Positions 1-8,979 are shown, counted from the first letter of the stretch. The stretch: DNA of 32,690 nt from Spirochaetales bacterium (GCA_016930675.1 JAFGGG010000038.1:1-32690), one strand, 5' to 3'. Notes: a model not told the origin generated them from the sequence alone. Made by a program: numbers and translations.

Positions 1-27
1 CAAAATATAAAATTGTATAATCATTAT

Positions 28-84
28 GGTTAGATTTTTATGTGAGGCATTACTTTTTTTCGGTTAGATTTTTAATGAGGCAAT
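28..84. repeat. Imperfect direct repeat upstream of the first lipoprotein gene
   Basis: Two copies of a roughly 23-base unit begin at 28 and 62, so they are offset by 34 bases. Both start with the identical 13 bases GGTTAGATTTTTA and continue with TGTGAGGCAT in the first copy and ATGAGGCAAT in the second. The second copy ends 8 bases before the -35 box at 93. The pair could be an activator or repressor binding site or a relic of a duplicated end. No function is shown by the sequence. Confidence 0.55.
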
Positions 85-92
85 GCGTTATC

Positions 93-121
93 TTGACAAA
101 TAAAATAATTAAAACTACAAT
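93..121 (+). promoter_or_regulatory. Sigma-70-type promoter for the 161-1057 lipoprotein gene
   Basis: TTGACA at 93-98 and TACAAT at 116-121 are separated by 17 bases, which is a near-consensus housekeeping promoter. A GGGGAG ribosome-binding site at 148-153 lies 7 bases before the ATG at 161. The direct repeat at 28-84 lies just upstream. Confidence 0.75.
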
Positions 122-160
122 ACATGCTAATTAATTAACATTACCCTGGGGAGTAAAATT

Positions 161-1057
161 ATGAGAAAAAATATATTATTAAAAGTAATTATCCTATCTG
201 TTTTTTCAGTTTTACTGTTTTCAGCATGTTCAAAATCATCATCCTCGAAATGGGACTTGGTACTTGAAGGCGAGATTAAGCATGGAGCCGCCATGTTGGG
301 ATTTATTAATAAAGATTCCGGCATTGCAATAGGTGAATTCGGAAAAATTTACTTTACAAACGACGGGGGACAAACGTGGGAAAAGGCAACTAACAAGTCC
401 TTTGACCTTTTCGGAATTGAAATTGTGGATGAAAATATAGCATTTAATTCTGGTTCCAGAGGACATGTGGGCGTAACCGAAGATGGCGGTAAAACATGGA
501 CTCGTTTAACAGATTATGGGGAGAGTTTCGAATTTCAATATCATTGCAGATATCTGAGTTTTTTAAGCAGAGATACGGGTTGGATTGCTTCTACAGAAAA
601 GCTTGCTTCGACTTTTAATGGCGGCCAGTCGTGGAATGAGATCGCCCTACCTGAAGGTATTAAAAGAATAAAAGCTATCGATATGTGGTCCAAAACTGAA
701 GGTTGTATTCTGGATAATGATTATACTCTCTTCTTTACCAACGATAGCGGAAAAACATGGCAGAAACAAAATATAGAAATAGAAAACCCGAATAAAAAAA
801 TATCAATGTCACAAGACACAGCAATGCGATTCAGCAATAAAGATAATGGGAAAATAATAGCGCAAATTTCAACTCCTGAAGGATCGGAAGTAATAGAATT
901 GATTACAAACGATGGCGGCAAGACATGGATGCAAGAAAAGCTTCCTGTTACGCCTGTAGATATCAGTAATATTTATTTAACAAGAAATGGAAAAACACTG
1001 ACAGCTTTTAATTTTGCGGATGGGATTCTGGTTTTTGAAAGAAAGGACAATCAATAA
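161..1057 (+). CDS. Ycf48/BNR-repeat beta-propeller lipoprotein
   Basis: The 298-aa product starts with a lipoprotein signal peptide whose lipobox is LFSAC, giving lipidation at Cys23. The body carries repeated Asp-box/BNR-like turns: NDGGQTW, EDGGKTW, NGGQSW, NDSGKTW and NDGGKTW. These are spaced as in Ycf48-like or sialidase-type beta-propellers. Similar proteins fold into a propeller and act as scaffolds or binding proteins. No catalytic residues of a sialidase are evident, so I infer a surface or periplasmic binding role, not an enzyme. The ATG has a good GGGGAG site. It appears monocistronic, with its own promoter at 93-121 and no clear terminator after the stop. Confidence 0.75.
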   Translation: MRKNILLKVIILSVFSVLLFSACSKSSSSKWDLVLEGEIKHGAAMLGFINKDSGIAIGEFGKIYFTNDGGQTWEKATNKSFDLFGIEIVDENIAFNSGSRGHVGVTEDGGKTWTRLTDYGESFEFQYHCRYLSFLSRDTGWIASTEKLASTFNGGQSWNEIALPEGIKRIKAIDMWSKTEGCILDNDYTLFFTNDSGKTWQKQNIEIENPNKKISMSQDTAMRFSNKDNGKIIAQISTPEGSEVIELITNDGGKTWMQEKLPVTPVDISNIYLTRNGKTLTAFNFADGILVFERKDNQ

Positions 1058-1202
1058 TTTTTATCCGGAGGAATCTCTCGTAAATCCATTATCATTTCAT
1101 TAAAAGCACACTATGTTCGCACAAAAAATCAAAAAATAAAAATTAGTTCGTGTTATATTCAATTCAAGAAGCGCTTCTAAACCATATAATAAGGAGTTGA
1201 CC

Positions 1203-2087
1203 ATGACTAAAACTATAACAGTTTTAAAAACCTTTAAAACTCAAGGCAGAATGAGTGATCCTGGCCCACACATTTCAATGCTAAAAGACCTGCCGGATGA
1301 TCCGCAAACCATAAGACTTGCAGTGCAAAACTGTCTGATCCATCTGCATTGGCTGCCGGCATATGGAATAGAGCAGACTGAAAAGCACTGGCAGGAAGCG
1401 GGTTTGAGAAGTATGGAAGAAAAATTAAATCGGTTACAAGAATTGGGGTATGAAACTGTAACCAAACAAACCGCTTATAAAAATCATCTTACAGGCACCT
1501 GCCGAGACTATGCTGTTTTCTTATGCTCGCTGCTGCGGCATAAAGCTATTCCGGCACGTGCGCGCTGCGGATTCGGTTGTTACTTCGAATCTGGGAAGTT
1601 TATTGATCACTGGATCTGCGAGTACTGGGATGCAGAACAAAGTCGCTGGATTATGATGGACGCCCAACTTGATACATTACAAATGGAAAAACTGCATATC
1701 AATTTTGATCCCGCAAGTTTACCGGAAGATCAGTTTACCTTTGGCGGCAGGGCCTGGCAGCTATGTCGCGAGCAAAAAGTTGATCCCTCGCTTTTCGGAA
1801 TATTTAAATGGTGGGGAATCGACTATGCTATGAGTAATTTTTTACTGGATATAGGATCACTTAATAAGACGCCTATGTTACCTTGGGATTGCTGGGCGGG
1901 AATGAAAGCCAAAGAAGTAAAAAATCTTACTGAAGAGGAACTATCTTATCTTGATAAACTTGCTGTTTTGTCCTTAAATCCTGATGACAATTATGTTAAA
2001 ATAAAGCAGCTCTATGAACAAGATGATTGCCTTAAGGTACCTGACGATTTTAGTAAAGTGTGGAACTGTTCCGATGCGACCAATTGA
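1203..2087 (+). CDS. Transglutaminase-like (papain-fold) protein
   Basis: The product is 294 aa when started at the ATG at 1203, which lies 6 bases after AAGGAG; an in-frame TTG at 1197 is too close to that site. The transglutaminase-core triad is visible: Cys100 in GTCRDYA, His136 in DHWICEYW and Asp153 in IMMDAQLD. There is no signal peptide, so the protein is probably cytoplasmic. Family members include peptidases, amidases and acyl transferases, so the substrate cannot be given. The AraC-type regulator gene begins 47 bases downstream, and the two probably form an operon in which the regulator controls this enzyme. Confidence 0.75.
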   Translation: MTKTITVLKTFKTQGRMSDPGPHISMLKDLPDDPQTIRLAVQNCLIHLHWLPAYGIEQTEKHWQEAGLRSMEEKLNRLQELGYETVTKQTAYKNHLTGTCRDYAVFLCSLLRHKAIPARARCGFGCYFESGKFIDHWICEYWDAEQSRWIMMDAQLDTLQMEKLHINFDPASLPEDQFTFGGRAWQLCREQKVDPSLFGIFKWWGIDYAMSNFLLDIGSLNKTPMLPWDCWAGMKAKEVKNLTEEELSYLDKLAVLSLNPDDNYVKIKQLYEQDDCLKVPDDFSKVWNCSDATN

Positions 2088-2134
2088 TGAGTATATAAAT
2101 CCTTTGCCAATAATATGAATAAGGAGTAGAGTAA

Positions 2135-3001
2135 CTGGATTATTTTAAACGTGTAGCTAAAGCTGTCTCTTATATTGAAGATCATCTTAAAGAAGATCTC
2201 CATTTACAAACAATAGCGGAGACAGCCTGCTACTCTCTTTACCATTTTCACAGAGTATTTCCCGCAGTTGTGGGGGATTCGGTTAAAGAGTATATTCGTA
2301 AAAGGCGTATGTCCGAGGCCGGACGCGAATTAGTAAACACAAAGCGTTCTATCCTCTCCATTGCGATAGATTACGGTTATAATTCGCAGGAAGCTTTTTC
2401 TCGCTCTTTCCTCCACAGTTACGGTCTTACTCCCGGTGTATTTCGACGCAAAAGGAATTACTACGCTCTCCGCGCTAAAATGACAGCGAACTACCTCCTG
2501 TTTGAATATAAAAGACGGCGGCACGGCATGATTGCAAAGCTTGTTAAAAAAAACAAGATAACAGTCATTGGTAAAAAAATAACCGTAAAGTGCGGGGGAC
2601 AAAACCGAAAAGAGATCCCACTCTTTTGGAGTAAGTGGATAAACAACAATTTCGAAAAGGTGATTCCCTTAAAGAAAAATAAAAATCAACAGTTTGGTAT
2701 TTGTGTAGCAAGCAAGTCTGAAAAATTCGATTATATTATCGGCTGCGAGGTTGCTGAACGAGCTTCAGTTCCCCCCGATTTTATAAAACATACAATTCCC
2801 CCAGCCCTCTATGCTGTGTTCAGCGCTGAAGGCCCGGTGACAGAAAGTGTTCAGAAAACATGGGATTATATTTTCGCCACATGGTTTCCGGAAGCGGATT
2901 ATGAATACGCGGAATCTGATTCGTTTGAACTATACTATTGTAAAGATAACAGGATCTGCACGGATATTTATATACCGGTAAAAGAAAAAAACAAAAAGTA
3001 A
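2135..3001 (+). CDS. AraC-family regulator with GyrI-like effector domain, CTG start
   Basis: The reading frame extends upstream of the first ATG/GTG/TTG candidate (GTG at 2270) to a CTG at 2135, preceded directly by a stop codon. From CTG the protein reads (M)DYFKRVAKAVSYIEDHL, the usual beginning of an AraC HTH domain, and AAGGAG at 2121-2126 lies 8 bases upstream. Starting at 2270 would delete the first helix-turn-helix. The full product is 288 aa: two HTH motifs (about residues 8-105), then a GyrI-like small-molecule-binding domain (about 130-285), as in Rob/SoxS-like multidrug sensors. The start is either a true CTG or an ATG changed by mutation or sequencing error. It lies downstream of the transglutaminase-like gene, probably cotranscribed. 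Confidence 0.8.
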   Translation: MDYFKRVAKAVSYIEDHLKEDLHLQTIAETACYSLYHFHRVFPAVVGDSVKEYIRKRRMSEAGRELVNTKRSILSIAIDYGYNSQEAFSRSFLHSYGLTPGVFRRKRNYYALRAKMTANYLLFEYKRRRHGMIAKLVKKNKITVIGKKITVKCGGQNRKEIPLFWSKWINNNFEKVIPLKKNKNQQFGICVASKSEKFDYIIGCEVAERASVPPDFIKHTIPPALYAVFSAEGPVTESVQKTWDYIFATWFPEADYEYAESDSFELYYCKDNRICTDIYIPVKEKNKK

Positions 3002-3031
3002 TCTAAGATTTTTACATGAATATCATTCGAA

Positions 3032-5059
3032 TTAAAAACCCTTAAACGACTCGAACACCTTTTTTATCTCAGGGCCTGTAACACCGTAGCCGTATATACC
3101 AAGCACAAAGTCGTCATAAATTAAATAGTAGTGAATTACCTTGTTATCATACTGCCAGTCATACACAACCTTATATCCGGCCACATACCTTGTACTCACT
3201 TTCTGAGAGCTTACCTCTTTATATTCCACATCTTTACTCATATGCTTCTTTATATTCTCAGAACTGAGTTTCCTGCCCTTGGCATACAAAAACAGGCTGA
3301 TACTGGAATATGATTTTTTTAACAGCAGCTCCTGCCAGTCCCGCTGCATCACGGGCTCCCAGCCTTCGGGAACTGAGATGGAAAAGCCGTACTTTTCATC
3401 AAAAACCACTTTTGTACCCTGTATATCCTTAATGGTCAGCTTCCCCTTTTTTTTACCCTGATTAATGGCGGTATTGATATCAAATCCCGGATCGCGCAGG
3501 TCGAAACTCCGCTGCAGCTCCCTGACTAACTTCCGGATCTCAACTTCCGCGGGATTTATAGGTGCGGTATGAAAATCATATTGGACACTGCCGCCGGCGT
3601 ATTCATATTTCACAGTATAACGGCTGTCCGGGTCTAAGGGATCGGCTGGGGTGATCTCCAAAAAATTATTCTCCGCCGGCAAGACGTTGGTACTCAAGCA
3701 GGGCACTTTTTTGCCGTTCTGATCGAATAAGCTGAGGCTGCCGTTTTTATACAGAGCCGCGGCAAAGCTGGCGGTAATGGGCGGTCCGGTGGAGCTTTTA
3801 TCATTGGGAAAAGGATCCGGCGCTTCGAAGCCTGACCAGGCATAGGGCACCAGTTTTTCATTCTTCATCGGATAAAAATAAATCTTCTCACTCTTGGCCT
3901 GCCAGTCATAACCCCAGTTGGCGATGTTCGCGGTTTCCGAAAGCTCCTGCTGGCTTCTGCTCTGCGCGTAACCAAAGCACAAACAGCGGATATCGATTAT
4001 CGGCCGCCTGTGATAAATCGAATGAAACCAGCCGATAACACTGGACAGAGCCTCCTGCTTGGAAATATTGGCGGTTTCCGAGGTCTTCCTGCCGTATCCC
4101 GCGTGTTCCGTGCGGTCGGTAACGCGCTGCCCGGTAAAAAGTTTTTTCCCGGTCACCTCGGAATGTATTTCCAGGTAGTCGTTCATATTGATGCTCTTCG
4201 CGTCCCAGGACAGCATACGCCCCACCACATTGTTGGCGATAAGGTAGTCCGCGTGGTTCTGTGCCGCCTTTTTCAACAGCTCATTGGCGGGAAGCGCATC
4301 CAGACCCACAGCTTGCCTGAACCAGTTTATACTGAAATATGCCAAAGCATCCTGATCCTTGATATTTACCTTGGCTTTTAAAGCGTCCTTAAGAATCCTT
4401 GTATAATAGAGATAGGGAAAGTCCTTATATATCTGATCCACGATTTCGCGAACCGTGGAATCCGATCCCGCACTGTCAAAAACGTAATGCGCAAGCTTGG
4501 GGCTCAAGGACAGAGTGGGTTCATCATTGTGATAATAGAGCATATAGTAATACTCTTTATCAGCATACGATACCCTGATCAAATCCTCATTGACAGCGAT
4601 AGCGGATCCGTCGCTAAAACTCCATTCAAGCCAATGAATACTCCCGTTTTTCACACTCAGTCCCATTTTATATTTGCCCGGTATTTCCAGACCCGCGTAA
4701 TGCACCGGTTTATCCAGGCCCAGATGCAGAGAAGCAACTACATTACCCTGATCATCATATTCCTTTATACCCAGTTGGTCGCGGCTGAAATACAAACCGT
4801 AACTGCCTATTTCAAAACCGTAATAATTGTTATTATGCCAGCCCAAACCCCGTTTGAAATATGCAAGTTTATTGTCGTTAAAGCTTTTAAGCAGTTCAAG
4901 ATAGTGGAAATAAGCTTTGTTGATTTCAGCCAGCTGATCTTTATATGAGAGGATCGAAAGAGGCGTACCGAATGAGGGCCCGGCTGAGATAAAAGCGACA
5001 GCAGTTATAATTAAAATCAGTAAAAAATATCTTATGCGGATTTTTAACGGAAAACTCAT
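3032..5059 (-). CDS. Secreted CAP (SCP-like) domain protein with Ig-like and PsbP-like C-terminal regions
   Basis: The 675-aa product has an N-terminal signal peptide (hydrophobic residues 10-26, no lipobox). The N-terminal 220 residues are unassigned. Around residues 230-375 is a CAP-like domain: LKKAAQNHADYLIANN, an HSE motif, TEHAGYG, WFHSIYHRR and a CFGYA strand. An Ig-like (SbsA-type) segment follows at about 400-505. The last 130 residues, from KYGFSISVPEGWE on, resemble PsbP/DcrB-like domains. CAP proteins bind lipids or sterols or act at the cell surface; which applies here is unknown. The ATG is preceded by GAAGGAG. The gene is convergent with the AraC gene and divergent from the MocR gene. 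Confidence 0.75.
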   Translation of the reverse strand: MSFPLKIRIRYFLLILIITAVAFISAGPSFGTPLSILSYKDQLAEINKAYFHYLELLKSFNDNKLAYFKRGLGWHNNNYYGFEIGSYGLYFSRDQLGIKEYDDQGNVVASLHLGLDKPVHYAGLEIPGKYKMGLSVKNGSIHWLEWSFSDGSAIAVNEDLIRVSYADKEYYYMLYYHNDEPTLSLSPKLAHYVFDSAGSDSTVREIVDQIYKDFPYLYYTRILKDALKAKVNIKDQDALAYFSINWFRQAVGLDALPANELLKKAAQNHADYLIANNVVGRMLSWDAKSINMNDYLEIHSEVTGKKLFTGQRVTDRTEHAGYGRKTSETANISKQEALSSVIGWFHSIYHRRPIIDIRCLCFGYAQSRSQQELSETANIANWGYDWQAKSEKIYFYPMKNEKLVPYAWSGFEAPDPFPNDKSSTGPPITASFAAALYKNGSLSLFDQNGKKVPCLSTNVLPAENNFLEITPADPLDPDSRYTVKYEYAGGSVQYDFHTAPINPAEVEIRKLVRELQRSFDLRDPGFDINTAINQGKKKGKLTIKDIQGTKVVFDEKYGFSISVPEGWEPVMQRDWQELLLKKSYSSISLFLYAKGRKLSSENIKKHMSKDVEYKEVSSQKVSTRYVAGYKVVYDWQYDNKVIHYYLIYDDFVLGIYGYGVTGPEIKKVFESFKGF

Positions 5060-5106
5060 ACTATTTCTCCTTCAGGTTTTGTTTTCTTCCCCGCTTGTCT
5101 ATACAT

Positions 5107-5135
5107 ATTATAAAGCAATCATACTTAATTCTCCA
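5107..5135 (-). promoter_or_regulatory. Promoter for the CAP-domain gene, with adjacent AT-rich dyad
   Basis: On the minus strand TATAAT (5107-5112) is preceded by TGGAGA (5130-5135) at 17-base spacing, about 50 bases before the CAP gene start. An inverted repeat CTTAATT...AATTAAG overlaps the -35 region and faces the divergent MocR regulator gene, so it could be that regulator's operator. The operator role is inference. Confidence 0.5.
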
Positions 5136-5243
5136 AATTAAAAATTAAGCATAATTGGCCTACTCAAATTTATATTAAATTGGATGTTGCAAGCAGGCTG
5201 ATTTTTTATTACGTTTACTCCATGTATTTCGGAGGTTAAGAGT

Positions 5244-6713
5244 ATGCTTCTATTGCGTTTGGATCCTAAGAACAAAGCACCTCTTTTCAAGCAGGTGTTT
5301 TACCAGCTCAAAGCATTGATCGACAGTAACAGCTTAAAACCCGGCGACAAACTCCCATCCACCCGCAGTCTGGCTTTAAAACTGGGTTTGAACAGGACAA
5401 CAGTATTCAAAGCGTATGAAGAGCTGTGGGCCCGCGGCTATACGGAAAGCAGTTCGGGATCATATACAACCGTCAGGAAGCGGGCGGAGATAGCTACACA
5501 CAAACGTATAGAGGAAAATGAAATAATCGAATGGGATAACATATCCTCACCAAACAGCCGCATACTCACCGATTCAATAGAAGTTCATAAACCACGGAAA
5601 GCAGGCAAAGATCAGATAGATTTTGTTTCTCTGTCGCCCGATCCCGGATTGATGCCTGTTGAAGATTTCAGACATTGCCTGAATCATGTAATAAAAACAA
5701 AAAGCGGGGATCTGCTTACATATGGAGATCCCAGAGGTTATAAACCTTTAAGGGAGTATCTTGCAGACCATATGCACCGGCACAGCATCTCGGTTGCTGC
5801 TGATGAAATATTGATAACAAACGGAACCCAGAACGCAATTGAGCTTATTCTGAAACTGCTTGTCAAACAGGGAACAAAAATCATAAGCGAAGCGCCGACC
5901 TATTCTTTAGCCATTCCGCTTTTTAACTATTATAAAACTGAAATTATCGAAATTCCCATGACTGAAACTGGTATGGATCTGGATGCTCTTGAAAACACAA
6001 TCCGCAAAGAACGTTCCGCTTTGATATACACAATGCCCAATTTTCATAATCCCACCGGCATTACAACAAATCAGGCTCATCGTGAAAAGTTGCTAGCGCT
6101 TTGTGAAGAATACAGAATTCCGCTTATGGAAGACGGTTTCGTGGAGGAGATGAAATATTTCGGCAAGGCCGTGCTCCCCATAAAATCAATGGATAGATAC
6201 GGAATTGTGTTTTATCTCGGCACATTTTCCAAAATACTGTTCCCCGGACTCCGTTTGGGCTGGATCGCAGCGCATGAAACATGTATTCGCAGATTAAGCT
6301 CCATTACTCACGCACTGCATATATCGGGCAACAGCTTAAGCCAGGCCGCGCTGCACAGGTTCTGTGAATCAGGAGCCTATGATCTGCACCTCAAACGCGC
6401 GCATAGAATCTACCGAAAAAGAATGCAGACCGCTTTGAAGTCTCTAAAAGATTATCTCCCGCAAAAATTTGTATCATATACCAAACCTGCGGGCGGTTAC
6501 ACCATCTGGGTGCGAATTGAAAATAAAAATCTTGGCGGAGATGAGCTCGTAAATCATATTGATTCATACGGCGTCGCTGTATCACCGGGCACAATATTTT
6601 TCCCCGGGAAACCCGATATCCCCTGCTTTCGCATCTCGATTGCCCACCAGGATGAAAACCAGATAGAGGAAGGCATAAAGAGAATCGGCCGCGCGTTGAA
6701 CGATTTACTATAG
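5244..6713 (+). CDS. MocR/PdxR-type GntR transcription factor with aminotransferase domain
   Basis: The 489-aa protein has an N-terminal GntR winged helix (about residues 5-80, with LKPGDKLPSTRSLALKLGLN and VFKAYEELWARGY). It is followed by a fold-type I aminotransferase domain. The PLP-binding lysine is Lys330 in GTFSKILFPGLRLGW, and NFHNPTG and ITNGTQNAIELILKLL match the cofactor pocket. Length and architecture are normal for MocR regulators, which sense amino acid or B6-type ligands through PLP. The ATG follows GGAGG by 8 bases. A membrane protein gene begins 10 bases downstream, a common arrangement in which the regulator controls a transporter. Confidence 0.9.
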   Translation: MLLLRLDPKNKAPLFKQVFYQLKALIDSNSLKPGDKLPSTRSLALKLGLNRTTVFKAYEELWARGYTESSSGSYTTVRKRAEIATHKRIEENEIIEWDNISSPNSRILTDSIEVHKPRKAGKDQIDFVSLSPDPGLMPVEDFRHCLNHVIKTKSGDLLTYGDPRGYKPLREYLADHMHRHSISVAADEILITNGTQNAIELILKLLVKQGTKIISEAPTYSLAIPLFNYYKTEIIEIPMTETGMDLDALENTIRKERSALIYTMPNFHNPTGITTNQAHREKLLALCEEYRIPLMEDGFVEEMKYFGKAVLPIKSMDRYGIVFYLGTFSKILFPGLRLGWIAAHETCIRRLSSITHALHISGNSLSQAALHRFCESGAYDLHLKRAHRIYRKRMQTALKSLKDYLPQKFVSYTKPAGGYTIWVRIENKNLGGDELVNHIDSYGVAVSPGTIFFPGKPDIPCFRISIAHQDENQIEEGIKRIGRALNDLL

Positions 6714-6723
6714 GAGTGTTTAC

Positions 6724-7341
6724 ATGAAGCATATAGCTGTTTTTTTAGTTTCTATAATAAATATCCTCATTACCGTCAGGTACTGCTGGCTGACAAAGAC
6801 ACAAAAAATAAAACCCTCTCTTGCCATGTGGGTGTTCTTCACAATCGCGGTCGCGCTGAGCCTTGCTACCTATCTGCGGTCGGGAGGTTTTTATCTATGG
6901 GATAATATCTTAAACTCAACAGATGTAATACTCGTTGTGTGCGTCTCAATAGCCATATTGATTTTTGGTGATAAAAGCACAAAGTTTACCGCCTTTGACA
7001 AGGGTTGTCTGATAGCTGTATTAATTATAACTGCCTTCTGGGTATGTACGCAGCATCACCTAGCCGCCAACCTCATGGTCCAGATTATAACCACCATCGC
7101 CTATTTCCCGGTGGTAAAAAGACTGTGGGAATCCAAGAATAATACTGAATCATTTACAGCGTGGATCGGCATGCTGCTGGCATCCGCCATTTCCCTGTTC
7201 TCAAACCGGGGATTGCTGGCCTCGATTTATTCTATAAGGGCGATTGTTTCGATATTTCTTTTATTACTGCTGATGCTCAGAATTGAATTAGTTAAGAAAA
7301 AAGCTGTGTGTAAACAGCCGGCGCGTCGGCGCGCGAAATAA
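6724..7341 (+). CDS. Multi-pass membrane protein linked to the MocR regulator
   Basis: The 205-aa product is almost entirely hydrophobic, with about six or seven predicted membrane segments and a basic C-terminal tail. The stretch YFPVVKRLWESKNNTES, followed by a hydrophobic segment, faintly resembles the PQ-loop pattern of small transporters, but I cannot assign a family. It begins 10 bases after the MocR stop with GGAGTG upstream, so it is in the same transcript. By context it may move the ligand sensed by the regulator; that is inference. The last codons are unusually GC-rich (GGCGCGTCGGCGCGC). Confidence 0.7.
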   Translation: MKHIAVFLVSIINILITVRYCWLTKTQKIKPSLAMWVFFTIAVALSLATYLRSGGFYLWDNILNSTDVILVVCVSIAILIFGDKSTKFTAFDKGCLIAVLIITAFWVCTQHHLAANLMVQIITTIAYFPVVKRLWESKNNTESFTAWIGMLLASAISLFSNRGLLASIYSIRAIVSIFLLLLLMLRIELVKKKAVCKQPARRRAK

Positions 7342-7367
7342 CGACGCAAAACCATACCAAAGTATGA

Positions 7368-7396
7368 TTGTGACGAAAGGTTAAAGAGGATATATT
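7368..7396 (+). promoter_or_regulatory. Probable promoter for the solute-binding protein gene
   Basis: TTGTGA (7368-7373) and TATATT (7391-7396) are separated by 17 bases. A 7-codon open frame (7417-7440), preceded by an AAGGGA ribosome-binding-like site, lies between this promoter and the solute-binding protein start at 7446. Confidence 0.45.
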
Positions 7397-7445
7397 AGTA
7401 AGCAAGGGAAAAAAATATGAAAAAGGTTATAATAGAGTAATATCT

Positions 7446-8717
7446 ATGAAAAAAACAATAATCAGTGCGCTTTCAATTTTAACCTTATTATTTTTATTAC
7501 TTACAGCTCTTAATCCAGTTTATACAGAAAATGACGGGCAGATTGAAATATTACATTGGTGGCTGGCCGGGAGAGAGGCCGAAGCCTTCGAGAAAGTGGA
7601 AGCTATTTTCAAACACAAGCATCCCTCTCTTTATTTCACAAATATGGCGATCGACATCGACTCCGGAGTAAATGCCCTCGCCGTGTTGAGGACAAGACTG
7701 GAAGCGGGAAATCCGCCCGATACCTTTATCGTGTTTTCAGGCCGTGAACTTTCGAAAACATGGGTTTCCAGAGGCGCTATGGAACCGCTCACCTTCATCT
7801 TTGAGCAGAACAATCTTTGCGCGGCATATCCAGCCGATCTCATCGACATTATTTCACATAACGGAGACATATACACGGTACCCATGAACATCCGCTGCTG
7901 CAACCTGCTCTGGTACAATAAAAAGATTTTTAAAGACAACAACATAACACCTCCCCAAACCCTTGATGAGTTCTTTTCCGTGGCTCAGGCTCTTGTGAAA
8001 AAAGGTATCATCCCCCTTGCCTTAGGTGAAAGCTGGACTCAGGCGCACCTGCTGGAAAGCGTACTGCTTGCGGTACTCGACACTGACGGCTACCGGGGAC
8101 TGTGGAACGGATGTACCGCATGGGATGATCCTCGCGTGGCTAAAGCATTGCAACTATTCGTTAATATGCTTGAGTATGCAAACGACGATTTTATTGGTCT
8201 GCACTGGGTCTACGCCATGGACTATGTGATCAGAGGCAATGCAGCCATGATTTTTATGGGCGATTGGGCCGGCGTATACATACAAGACAAGTATTCGGAT
8301 TTTGAAAAGCAGATAGGTCTGCTGCCCGCGCCCGGAACCCGGAACAAGTTCATCATGCATGCCACCTCTCTGGCCCTACCCAAGCAAGCGCAGCACAAAG
8401 AAAACACTGTAAAATGGTTGCGGTTCTGTGCATCTCTTGAATGCCAGGACACCTTTAATTCCTTAATGGGCTCAATACCGGCCCGCCTCGATGCCGATAA
8501 AAGCAAGTACGATCAATATCAGCAAATACTAATCGATTATTATAGGAACAGCGCCATCGTACCCAGCGTGGTTAACGGAGACGCGGCAAACGATGCTTGG
8601 CGTGATGACTTTTTTGCCATTACGTATGTATTGGTTGCTGAAAGGAATACTGATGAAGCTGTTGTTGAATTTGCAGCTGTCGCCAAAAAGTATTTGAAAG
8701 AAGCGCATAACCGGTAA
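7446..8717 (+). CDS. Family 1 (sugar-type) ABC extracellular solute-binding protein
   Basis: The 423-aa protein has a signal peptide (about residues 1-27, no lipobox) followed by a solute-binding protein family 1 fold. Recognisable features are ILHWWLAGREAEAF near the start, ARTRLEAGNPPDTFI-like spacing, NLLWYNKKIFKDNNITPP, GDWAGVYIQDKY and an ALPKQAQHKENTVKWLRF helix region. These proteins deliver sugars or oligosaccharides to an ABC permease. No permease or ATPase gene lies nearby, so it is an orphan that must share a transporter or act in sensing. The ATG has only a weak GAG upstream; a 7-codon frame ends 5 bases before it and may couple translation. Confidence 0.85.
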   Translation: MKKTIISALSILTLLFLLLTALNPVYTENDGQIEILHWWLAGREAEAFEKVEAIFKHKHPSLYFTNMAIDIDSGVNALAVLRTRLEAGNPPDTFIVFSGRELSKTWVSRGAMEPLTFIFEQNNLCAAYPADLIDIISHNGDIYTVPMNIRCCNLLWYNKKIFKDNNITPPQTLDEFFSVAQALVKKGIIPLALGESWTQAHLLESVLLAVLDTDGYRGLWNGCTAWDDPRVAKALQLFVNMLEYANDDFIGLHWVYAMDYVIRGNAAMIFMGDWAGVYIQDKYSDFEKQIGLLPAPGTRNKFIMHATSLALPKQAQHKENTVKWLRFCASLECQDTFNSLMGSIPARLDADKSKYDQYQQILIDYYRNSAIVPSVVNGDAANDAWRDDFFAITYVLVAERNTDEAVVEFAAVAKKYLKEAHNR

Positions 8718-8753
8718 TTTTTTTAATTCAAACAGCGCCATACGGCATTCATT

Positions 8754-8939
8754 TTAATTCCATATATTCTCATTCATAAACCGGCCTATACTGTCTATCG
8801 TAGACGGGAGTAATTTATTTCTTTCATATAAATGCGTTTTAAAATATATCTTGCCCAGTATGATGCCATTATTATCGATATAATGGTTCAATAAGGCTTT
8901 TAATTCTTCAATTGTATAACGCGCTTTTCTGTCCAACAT
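8754..8939 (-). CDS. Small hypothetical protein (61 aa)
   Basis: I do not recognise this family. The start was placed at 8939 because GGAGGAG lies 6 bases upstream; the earlier ATG at 8954 precedes that site. The product is short and charged, with no signal peptide or membrane segment, and includes DRKARYTIEELKALLNHYIDNNG. The element TGCAACA-N15-CATCATA lies 40 bases upstream, shared with the two minus-strand lipoprotein genes that follow in the sequence. That supports a real transcript. It is convergent with the solute-binding protein gene. Confidence 0.55.
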   Translation of the reverse strand: MLDRKARYTIEELKALLNHYIDNNGIILGKIYFKTHLYERNKLLPSTIDSIGRFMNENIWN

Positions 8940-8979
8940 ACACATCTCCTCCAAAACTCAATTAATCTTGCTTTACTTT

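Noticed and set aside
2270..3001. AraC-type gene starting at GTG 2270
   Set aside because: This start would remove the first helix-turn-helix; the frame continues to a CTG at 2135 with a proper ribosome-binding site.
4010..4948. Two plus-strand frames (123 and 153 codons) inside the CAP-domain gene
   Set aside because: They are antisense to conserved domains, with no start signals or family features.
6391..6732. 113-codon minus-strand frame opposite the end of the MocR gene
   Set aside because: It lies within a well-conserved aminotransferase domain, has no ribosome-binding site and no recognisable protein features.
8718..8760. Possible bidirectional terminator between the solute-binding protein and the 61-aa gene
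   Set aside because: The only stem (GCC/GGC) is three base pairs and the T-run precedes rather than follows it.
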